A DNA stretch of 64,000 nt. Source: Ectobius pallidus. Lineage: Eukaryota; Arthropoda; Insecta; Blattodea; Ectobiidae. Shown here in pieces: positions 55,037-64,000 of the stretch. A program made the translations under genes and the position numbers. The notes beneath the pieces are model-generated. The model saw only the letters and a program-made list of their open reading frames with translations, was not told where the DNA came from and searched no databases. Numbering within the stretch: position 1 is the first letter of the stretch; each line of letters starts with the position of its first letter. The stretch lies in contig CAXKWD010000007.1 in the NCBI GenBank assembly GCA_964059195.1, positions 153,197,269 to 153,261,268 on the forward strand, read 5' to 3'.

Positions 55037-55205
55037 ACGTATCAAACTTTAGACCTTTGTTCTTCCTCAAGCCCTGCTTAATTAATTGATCTAAAGGTTA
55101 ACTTGGATATAGATTACAAAAATAACTTATTTTCTGCATATCATAATATTGCAATTATCACTGATTAAACAAAAGCTTTCTGGTACTTTGTTACATCTGA
55201 TTTTA
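55037..55205 (-). mobile_element. Family A repeat, fragment
   Basis: TATCAAACTTTAGACCTTTG to CTTTGTTACATCTGATTT. Confidence 0.75.
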
Positions 55206-56155
55206 TTTATTTAGGTTTCTTTCAAGGTTGTAAACATAAACATTAATCATTCGTAATAAGACAGTCAAATGAAAACATTAGAGGGCTCTTAAGTTCAAAA
55301 TAGACGAGAAAATTTTCAATGAAATTTCCTTGAATGACAAACTTGACACTTAAATGAAAATCCTCATATTTCACTTAAAACGTAACTCCATTAATCTGAT
55401 ATTTCCTCTTTTACAGTTCTTGAGGCGTCCCACTTATACTGTACGTCAGTAGCAATGAACAGGTTAAAGTTTGTATTTCTTCAGTCTTGCGAATTCCCCC
55501 CCCCCCAAAAGTTAATGAAGAGCTGCTGGGAAATTTGGCTTTAAGGCTTATTTCTTATTCTACCAGTATCTTACTAGAAGTACAACGTTTACATAGAGTT
55601 TCAGATTCCAATATTGTGCAAAAAGAATCATACTATTCAAATTTGCGTCCTCAATTCCTTAAACATAGTGGTAACATCAGGAATGACTAGGACCTAAAAT
55701 TGGCTCGGGAAGTATCAGCACATAACAACAATATTGATCATAACAATGATGATGACAATAATAATAATAATAATGACGATAATAATTATAATAAAAGTGA
55801 ATGTGCATAGGAGTATATTTACTACGGTCCATTCACGCTTATCCTGATCAATTGAAGTAAATATAAGAAACCCTTGTATAGGCTATATAAAAATGAATTT
55901 TTATTTTTATTTTTTGTACGTTTTTTTTTCTTGAGAACCACTCCCACTCTGATATTTATATTGTTTTTGTGCAATTTTTAGGTTTTAAGCATTACGCTAG
56001 GTACAGTAACATAGGGAATTTACAGTGTAGAATTTACTGAAGTAAGCCAAGAAATTCGACCGTAAAGAGCTTTCTTCGGTATCGCTACCTAAATCCGTGA
56101 AAGATATATATGAGGGGAATATGTAAAAAAAAAAAAACATGTTCTCTGTGATACA
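55206..56155. other. No gene seen
   Basis: C tract at 55496-55506 and AAT-like runs near 55750. Nothing else recognised. Confidence 0.5.
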
Positions 56156-56486
56156 TCTGGGAAGATGAGGAAGAAGAAGCTATTTAAGTATTGGTGAGAA
56201 TGTTTTTGGTACTTTGTGAAAAGTCTGAGAAGAAGAGGAGGAAGAAGCTATTTTAGTATTGGTGAGAATGTTTTTGGTACTTTGTTATATGTCTGAGAAG
56301 AAATGGAAGAAGATATTTTACTATTGGTCAGAATGTTTTTGGTACTTTGTGATTGGGTACATCTAGGAAAAAGAGGAAGAAGCTATTTTACTATTAGTGA
56401 GAAATTTTTGTTCTATTGGCATTACTATGACCTATAGAAGAGGAAGAATATATTTTACTATTGGCATTACTATGGTGTCTAGTTAA
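56156..56486 (+). repeat. Minisatellite, about five units of 66-79 bp
   Basis: Each unit has GAGGAAGAAGCTATTTTAGT then ATTGGTGAGAATGTTTTTGG and TACTTTGTG. Later units are shortened. Confidence 0.8.
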
Positions 56487-56608
56487 AGGTTTGAGTTGGT
56501 GCATATTATATATTGGAATTGGTGTTGAGGTGTTGATCGGTCAGTGAATTGTAACATACCGCCCAAACCATCCGGGTCATACCGGCCTTATATAGCAAAT
56601 TTCAACAA

Positions 56609-56711
56609 CCAATCACAGCTCATCTTACTTTAACCAATCAAACTGCTTTAAACTGCTACTGCTTTCAGCCAATCACAGAGAAGGTTTCATTTCCGTTTTG
56701 ATAACCAATCA
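56609..56711 (+). promoter_or_regulatory. Cluster of four CCAATCA boxes
   Basis: CCAATCA at 56609, 56634, 56669 and 56705, all on the plus strand, spaced 25, 35 and 36 bp. CCAAT boxes bind NF-Y. No coding exon follows, so this may be a transposon promoter or chance. Confidence 0.4.
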
Positions 56712-58851
56712 AATCTTTCCTTCTAAACTTATAATATGACATCATGATTATTATATCAGTATTTTGTATTTATATTTTAATACAATTAACTATCAAAATA
56801 TAATTTAATACTATATAAAAAAACAAAGCGAATTAATTATTTCAGGCAATCACTACTATTAACTATTGCAATCCAAAACCATAACAGTTTGGGCTTGACA
56901 TGGTTGGTACCCTGATTCGAGTATCACAATTTAATAAATTCTAATTTAAACATCTCAATATACAGGAAATAAAGCGTACTTCTTGAAAATTAATCTCAAA
57001 TTCTCATTTAATCAGAAATGGATATTCAAATTATATAATTAGACCACAAGGCTTACGAACCTTCAACTATAGCATAAGATGTGTGTACTTCTGTATTACA
57101 TTTAAAATGTCCTATCATTTTGCATTAGCAAGGATAAGTTAAATTTATTCACAGATTAATTTTCAACGTGCAGAAAAAATGTAAATGTAAAATATTCAAA
57201 CGTATAGGCCTAGTGCTAATGAAGTATAAAGTTATAAAAAAATGTAGCACGTTTAAAATATTGTAGGCCTAATATTCATTGTATATTCCATATTTTGTAT
57301 TTAGAGGTTAATTTAGTAACTTTAAATTTTGATAATAAACGTTCTTGTATAATAACAAACACTGAACTGTGTACGCAAATAAAACTAACAAACTAGCTAA
57401 CAAAGCTGTATTATACTTTAAAAAAATGTTGCCTGAAGGAAAGTTAATATGAAACTACCAGAATGTTAATTTAACAGTTTGAATCAGATCCCATACAAAC
57501 TATAATGTAGGCTTACATTGTACTCAACCTGTACTAGACTCATAACATAACCTCAAGCATGGCTGGTATTCCACATCATGTTTTCCGAAATTAAACGTTT
57601 AAGGATGGATAGGAATAGTATATACGAAACAAACATGATTACAGATTAACGAAGCACAGATTAGCTGTTTTTGGAAAGAGTCTGGGATAAAACTAACTTA
57701 TACTATAAACTTCCCAATATATATAAAACCATTGAACGAATTAAATAGGTTATGAGAAAAAAAAAAACTTTTAAATTACCTTATAGAAAGATCATATTGA
57801 TGAGTTCCTTAACGAACAGTAAATAGAGCACAAGACTGTAATGTAAATTATTATTTTAAATACGAACACTACATTCAATAAAAAGTTATATCTTATATTT
57901 TTATTGTCAGATATACTGTAAGCTATTCTTTCTACTACAACTGCTTTTAACAATGAAAGTTGTATATTATACTGTATTTAAGAAATTTGTTAACTCTATT
58001 TGTAGTATTGAAACATAGGTACTTTGTAAATATAACTATATTTAAGTTTCTGTACACTCAGAATTATTGTAATTGTGGCTTCTTATATGTAAGTTAAATT
58101 ACGCGTCCAATATCAGTCTTGTATTGATTTACGGACAAAATAAATCTAAATCTGAACTAGCCTAAATAAAATAAGGCATAATGTGGGTTGCTCTCGTTAA
58201 AAACCAAGACCTATCTAAATCACTTCGCTCATTTATATTGGAAAGTTTCCGGTTCCTTTACAAGATGAAAGTTCGTGTTTCCACTCAAGGACAAAATACA
58301 GTAAATCTAATTTGAACCAAAAACACTAAAAAAACAGGGTCCGAGACTCGGAATTCTAAGAAGAACAAAGTACTAACCACTATTGAACTACTTGAGAAGC
58401 GTTTGTTCGAAATACCTAGCGTAATAGTGATTACAAACCGTAACATCTAAAAAATATAACACATATTGTAACCACTAGTCAGAAATTACCTTCAACTCCA
58501 GCTTAGAGGCACGGATTCGATCCTCCATGTGCAACTACCAATTTACAACTGATAGAAATGCGCCACTTTAACGGAAAAACGCGCCCTAACACCGATTGAC
58601 GTCAACGTGACATCAACTAAAAGCAGTTGAGGTGTTTGTAGGCTTTAGTGCATTAGTGTCCCATGTGCCAGCGACATCATAATCGTCACTTAACTCGCGC
58701 AACCCGACGATAAAATGCCGGGTGCTAGTGATATCGTGGGTCTATGATGATACTTCATCTCGTAAGTAATCTCAAATGACCTCCCAGAAATATGATATAG
58801 GCTATTGTAGATGTAGATACATTGTTTTGTGAACTTGTATAGACCTATTTG
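56712..58851. other. No gene seen
   Basis: AT-rich, with no ORF of note and no recognised repeat. Confidence 0.5.
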
Positions 58852-58990
58852 AAAGAATTTATCAAATGCAAATCAGTTATCTTGACATACTGTTTTACAC
58901 TGTTCATATACTGCTTTTGAAGTTGCAATACAGTTACCCACAACATATTCCTAATCATATGGTTATGAAATTAATCAGATGTTTGTTTAT
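58852..58990 (-). mobile_element. Family A repeat, diverged fragment
   Basis: AAAGAATTTATCAAATGCAA, ATCAGTTATCTTGACATA and GTTGCAATACAGTTA are shared with other copies. Confidence 0.65.
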
Positions 58991-59177
58991 TTCGTTGATC
59001 AAGTTGAAATGAGTAGCCTACTACATTAATACTGTTATATACACAAGTTATATTAGGGTGAAATAATTAGGCCTATATACATTAAGCGGAGTTCTTTGCT
59101 AGTGTATTCTGTGAAATGTTGACATATTTTAAGAAATTCTTATATCAGTGCATACGAGTTTGAATTAAGATTACGTA

Positions 59178-59580
59178 TAGGGAAGGGCTCTCGATACTCT
59201 CGATACTTGCATGGTATCGGCATCGAACGATACTTCAGAAAACTCGCTCGATACTTTTTCGATACTTTTGTAATTCTGCAATTAAGTGAGAATGCTAGTA
59301 TTTAACAAAAACTTGTAAGTGGACCGTTTAAAAAACTAATTTTAGTTTCATTGTAGAGTTTAAAAATAATTATAGGCTACTGATGATCTTAAATTTTGTC
59401 TCATTAAATATGCAGACTTAATTAGTTTAGTTGGTATTACACAATTCTCTCAAATTTTAATTTTTAATGTACCTATTTATTGAAACTGGAAATGTCGAAG
59501 GTATCGAGTATCGAAGTATCGAGTATCGAGGAAAAAATCATGTATCGGTATCGAGAAAATCTGGTATCGACCCATCCCTA
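59178..59580. mobile_element. CGATAC-type hAT-like MITE, copy 3
   Basis: Left end mutated to TAGGGAAGGGC; right end GACCCATCCCTA intact. Internal CGATAC clusters as in copy 2. Confidence 0.85.
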
Positions 59581-59740
59581 CTAATATTACAACACTACAA
59601 CACTAATACTGGATATTTAATGTAATACAAAAATATTCAACTAATATTACAACTTAAAAAAAAAACATACAGTATGAAAACTGCACAATGAAGGGAACAA
59701 ATAAAAACATAAATAATAGGCCTATAGTTTTGGAGGAATA

Positions 59741-60145
59741 TATATATAAGCCAAAACCCACTCACTCACTCACTCAATCACTGATCACAGTTTCTCAAAA
59801 ACCATACAGCCTAGGAACGTGAAACTTGGTACACATATTGCTCATAGGCTTTAGATGCGTACTAAGAAAAGATTTCAAAATATTTGGCCTCTAAGGACCA
59901 AAATAGGGTTGTAAAGTTATGTAATTCACCAAAAGGAATTCATACTGCATGTACACAATCCCTATGACATGACAACAGGTGGCTTTGCATAACAGTGTGA
60001 TTTCATGTAGGCCTAATAGATATAAAGTGATGAGAAATTTTTCTAAACTATTTGTGACAAAGTGATGAGAAATTTTTCTAAACTATTTGTGACACGAAGT
60101 ATATATACGATGGTCCTGGGTTTTATTCTTAAGAGTTGAACTGTA
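59741..60145 (+). mobile_element. Helitron-like 5' region
   Basis: ATATATATATAAGCCAAAAC, then ACTCACTCACTCAATCACTG and CAGCCTAGGAACGTG, and later GTACTAAGAAAAGATTT, in the order seen in the Helitron at 8705. No CTAG tail was found. A 35-bp tandem duplication lies at 60024-60093. Confidence 0.45.
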
Positions 60146-60149
60146 TTCT

Positions 60150-60260
60150 TCCCTTTTAGGGACATTTAAGCGACCTACGCCGCCCGGGCCTTGCAGGGCC
60201 TCCCCGGATGAGTGATCAGCCCAATGCTGGGGTCACCTCTGAGACAACACGGAAAGTTTG
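60150..60260. repeat. Dispersed GC-rich repeat, copy 2
   Basis: GCCGCCCGGGCC, GGGCCTCCCCGGATGAGTGA and GAGACAACACGG as at 22560. DNA from 60261 to 60548 may belong to the same element; no gene seen. Confidence 0.55.
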
Positions 60261-60548
60261 ACTAACCGCTCCTGAATTAACGCATGGGTGCATCCGTTAC
60301 AGGGAGCCTCGTCTGACTTCTGAACTAAGGAAACCCAATGGGAACATCGAGGTGCATTTACAGGGACAAAGCTATTTTTAGACTAACATCTCCAATCCCT
60401 CCACCTAAGGGCATGCCATACTCTTATATTCTCCGGAAAGATGCAAGGCGAGTTTGGTAAGACGGTAAACCCCAAAAAGGCGACAATCCCAGTGTGCAGC
60501 TCCTTACGGAAGGGTGATAAGAGTAAAAAGAGAAAAAAGGTGAATTTA

Positions 60549-60974
60549 TGCCCGGTTTCTATAAACTCGCGAAATACCTATGGGTAAATGATCCAATGGA
60601 CAGATTTTACACAAGAATAACACCATACAAACACAAATAATTTAAAGATAACAATCACATACACTTGTGGCGAGTTTCTAGATAAATGTCCTCTGAGTAA
60701 ATATGAAAATGACAGAAAAAAGTTCCTACAAACTCGGGCTAGATCTTTCCAAGGGTAATCGTCGGGTTAATTGATCCTTTCACGGATGGCTGGATAAAAT
60801 TTAACCTCTCATAGCATCAGTAATAATTTAAACAATGAGAATCAAAGCCTTCTGAATTAAATTAACTGTACAACTCCAAGGCCTTCCTCATTATATCATT
60901 GTGGGTGATTAGGAACTAATTTGCCCATAGATAATTTACCCATAGGTATTTCTCGAGTTTATAGAAACCGGGCA
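60549..60974. mobile_element. Long-TIR MITE (GCCCGGTTTCTA family), copy 3
   Basis: TGCCCGGTTTCTATAAACTC start and GAGTTTATAGAAACCGGGCA end, arms about 40 bp. Flanks TTA and TAA, so TA is the safest duplication. Confidence 0.85.
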
Positions 60975-62256
60975 TAAGAAGAACTACTTTCAATTTCACT
61001 TGACAATTTCTTTATCAGTGCCGGCGACATGTATTACAAAGAAGCTCAAGGAAATTCGCAATTTCCGGACTATCCTGATAAACGAGTTGAACAACTTTCA
61101 CTCTTCACTGATAAAAACGGAGAATAGCTATACAAATAGTAACATTCAGTTTCCTTATCACGAAGTCAAGCTTCCCAGTAAACACAGCAGGTAACTTCCT
61201 TTCCCCAGCTTAGTGGGCTGCAAGTGGAATAGGATAGGTTTATTTAAATATACCTTAAAGGGTGTAAATTCTTTTTCGCTAAATTTTGTGAAAAATATAA
61301 ATTAAAGATGAACTGTTAGACGATGTTATTGATTTTAAATAGAGAAATGACGGCAGGCTATAGCACTGAAATGAATAAGCGCAATGAAAATAATAAGTTG
61401 AATATAATATAATTTATTATTTTATTGACAGAAAGAAACGTCTCCTCACATAACTTTTTTTTAAAGATATTTAATTCTTATAGGAACAAGAAAAAGTGAG
61501 GGGTGATAATCAACTGATGGCGAATGGTAATATTTGACAGTGCACAAATGATTACCTACTTGATAATGGACGTGAAAATCTACATAATTTTCCAAATTCA
61601 ACTCCTAAAGGGATCATATTAGGTTTTAAAGTTTACATGGAGGGATGTTAGTTATTTAATGGATCTATTCATTTAAAACTTGGCAAGAGTACTACAAAAC
61701 TTAATATTAAAATATAGTTTGGTTGCATTTTCTTGAAATTTGGCATAAGTACTTTTCAAACACAAATAACGAAATACGTATTTCAACATGTTTAAAATTT
61801 CAACCACTAACGGGTTTATAAATGAAAAGAGGTCACAAGGGGGTTCAAAGATTTTATGGAGAAAAAATATTTAACGGTTCTATTGACAGTTAGTAAAATT
61901 ATTCCAAAATAAGGTATAAATGGTTTAACACAAATTTCTTACTTCTTTTGATATCAATATATAAGAGATATATAAGTTTGTATTGGTAAAATAATTGTTG
62001 TCGAATTTTCTTAAAACGTAGCAAAAATACTCTAAAAAAAGAGAGAAAAAAAAGAAACATGTATTTCAGCATTTCCCGGAATTATAAATTTAAGGAATTT
62101 ATAAACGAAAAGGGTCATAAGGTGGTTCAACGTTTATAAGGAGGACATTATAGGAGGCCTATTCTTACAATTTCTCATTTACATTAGCCAGTAATTTTGC
62201 AAAATTTGTAAATGATAAGGAAGGATTATTTCTAACAAATTACGAACCCCTCTTTA
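60975..62256. other. No gene seen
   Basis: Diffuse reiterations of ACGAAAAGGGTCATAAG / GAAAAGAGGTCACAAGG-type words at 61820-62140. No recognised element. Confidence 0.45.
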
Positions 62257-62790
62257 CAAGTGCCAGAATGGTACTTTATAAGATTGTGTGGTGGATAGGA
62301 AAATGTCTGTCCGTCTGTACGCGCCATAACTCAAATAGGCTTTAGCTTCATGAAACTTGGTATACGCACTTTTATCGTCCATGGGACGAAGCTTTTTATT
62401 TTGGACCAAATCGGTAGACTGGTACCGGAGAAATGCCCAATTTAGGTCCTATTTTATGGTAATATATTAGAAAGAATTTATCAAATGCAAATCAGTTCTC
62501 ATGAGAACACATTGTATTACAGTTTTCATATACGGCTTTGGAAGTTCCAATACAATTAGCTTTGACAAACAACACTACCCACATATGCTTATCAAACTTA
62601 AGACCTTGTATTTCCATAAGCTTAGCCCTAATGAATCGATCTGGAGCCTAACTCAGAAATCGATTACAAAAATAACTTATTTTCTGCAAACCACTGATTA
62701 AACAAAACACTGCAATTACCACTGATTAAACAAGAGCATTCTGACACTTTGTTACATCAGTTTAAAAGATTTGATTTTTATTACTTCAGG
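62257..62790 (-). mobile_element. Family A repeat, near-complete copy
   Basis: CAAGTGCCAGAATGGTACTT to CACTTTGTTACATCAGTTTA. One 145-bp unit, no SINE; the TAATTGC/CACTGATTAAACAA segment is duplicated near its left end. Confidence 0.85.
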
Positions 62791-63280
62791 TAATTTTCCA
62801 ATTGTTTATTTTCCGCTTTACACTGCATAAGTCTAAGCATATACTCAAGATTTTCAGTGCGTGAACTCTTACCATAGAAGATGAAGGAGGACAATGACAT
62901 CACGGCGATGCTGTTGAGAAGACCGTGAATGGCAGATCGATCTGACGATTATGTATCGATATGGATAATTGAGCGGAACAATGAAACGCAACTGAGTAAC
63001 TGCTTTGCAGTGCAGATACAATGGCGCTTTTTCCATCCTCCACCTTATTGGGAATGCAAATCGGCAATAAAACTCGCAACTGCACATAAATCTTGTTATT
63101 TGTCGATGCTATGAAGTAGATAAAACCCCGCGCGCTAGGTCTGAGTGCTTTAATGGCTTTCTCTAATACTCAATTCTTTACAGCTTCAATACTACCCATA
63201 CAAAACGGAAAACAAATTTTCTTCGTTCGAGCCTAGTATATATTTGTTTATCAAAGCCTCCAGACTATTCTTACAAATTA
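62791..63280. other. No gene seen
   Basis: Three overlapping short ORFs at 62869-63114 on both strands show no domain. Confidence 0.5.
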
Positions 63281-64000
63281 TTAAGTGCCAGTATGGTACT
63301 TTATGAGATTGTGTGTGGGGACGAAAAATGTCTGTCCGTCTGTCTGTCTGTCCGTCCGTGTGTCTGTACGCGCGATAACTCAAATACGCTTTGTCGAATT
63401 TTAATGAAACTTGGTATACACGTTTATAATGTCCATGGGAAGAACCCTATTGATATTGAACCAAATCGGTTCACCGGTACCGGTGTAATGCCCAATTTAG
63501 TGCCTATTTTAGCTCCATAACTCAAATACGCTGTATCGGATTTCCATGAAACTTGGTATACTCATTTATGACGTTCATGAGAAGTGCCCTATTGAATTTG
63601 AACCTAATCTGTTGACCGGTACCGGAGTAAACCCCAATTTAATGTCTACTTTAAAGGCGCAATAACTCAAATACGCTTTATCGTATATTTATGAAACTTC
63701 GTATACGCATTTGTAATGTCCATGGGAAGACGTCTATTTATAATAGATAAAATCGGTTGACCTGTTTCGGAGTAATGCTCAATTTAGTGCCTATTTTATG
63801 GTAATATACGTATTCGAAAGAATTTATAAAAAAAAATGAAAATCAATTATCTTGACAACACTGCCTATTGTTTTACTGTTATCTTATAAGGCCTTGGAAA
63901 TTAAAATACAGGTAGCTATGACAAAAAACACTATCGATTTACAAGCGCTTATCCAACTAGACCGTTAAAATGACCCCGGTGGCCGAGATGGTAACGCTTT
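63281..64000 (-). mobile_element. Family A repeat, array copy cut by the window end
   Basis: AAGTGCCAGTATGGTACTTT, three 145-bp units (63370-63800), then the same flank as at 25860-26037 and the start of the SINE head (GTGGCCGAGATGG, 63979-63991). Same subfamily as 25003-26367. Confidence 0.85.

Larger units (their letters stand above)
54613..59588. mobile_element. MITE-bounded composite unit with outer 8-bp duplication
   Basis: Two direct-orientation CGATAC MITEs (54621-55033 and 59178-59580) enclose 4.14 kb. The outermost octamers are identical, CTAATATT at 54613-54620 and 59581-59588. The inner octamers are GTTACGTA (55034-55041) and ATTACGTA (59170-59177), seven of eight alike. Each MITE thus has unmatched flanks, but outer and inner pairs match. 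Confidence 0.8.

Noticed and set aside
61000..61194. 64-codon ORF after the MITE at 60549
   Set aside because: No motif, short, and no promoter or splice context.

Overview
This window looks like non-genic DNA from a large, AT-rich, transposon-dense invertebrate genome, most likely an insect. The evidence is THAP fossils, an insect-type TATA plus TCATTC promoter, insect-style hAT, Helitron and tRNA-derived SINE families, many AAT microsatellites, and a frequent AGGCCTA motif. A hemimetabolous insect with a large genome would fit, but the species cannot be fixed from sequence alone. I see no intact host protein gene, no functional tRNA or rRNA gene and no CRISPR array. Nearly everything recognisable is mobile, nested or decayed.

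Layout. 0-10 kb: a LINE 3' end, a dispersed repeat called 'family A' here (split by a 2.1 kb TIR element), a tRNA-derived SINE and two Helitrons. 10-16 kb: a hAT MITE, a hAT zinc-finger fossil, and a complete 2.55 kb hAT transposon with an intact 613-residue transposase inserted in a broken THAP gene; the 8-bp target duplication is perfect. 16-28 kb: a 1.0 kb TIR element holding a small helix-turn-helix exon, two LINE C-terminal fossils (one with a restriction-like endonuclease), several MITEs, a large palindrome, a SINE, and four family A copies, one with an internal tandem array. 28.4-34.7 kb: a young LTR retrotransposon on the minus strand with 819-bp LTRs that look identical, gag, a -1 frameshift site and protease, but no reverse transcriptase, RNase H or integrase. 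35-48 kb: Helitron tails, a mariner-like foldback element with a half copy, small palindromic MITEs, a second THAP fossil and hAT MITEs. 48-64 kb: more MITEs, a tandem duplication, a LINE tail, and a 4.96 kb unit bounded by two copies of one hAT-like MITE whose target duplications are exchanged in a way that implies a circle or a macrotransposition.

How it works together: the only two potentially active protein sets are the hAT transposase (which could drive hAT MITEs with matching ends) and the Gag-Pro of the LTR element (which would need a helper pol). The rest is carried in trans or is dead. The best candidates for something undescribed are the MITE-bounded 4.96 kb unit, the pol-less young LTR element with its frameshift signal, and family A with its variable internal array and embedded SINE.
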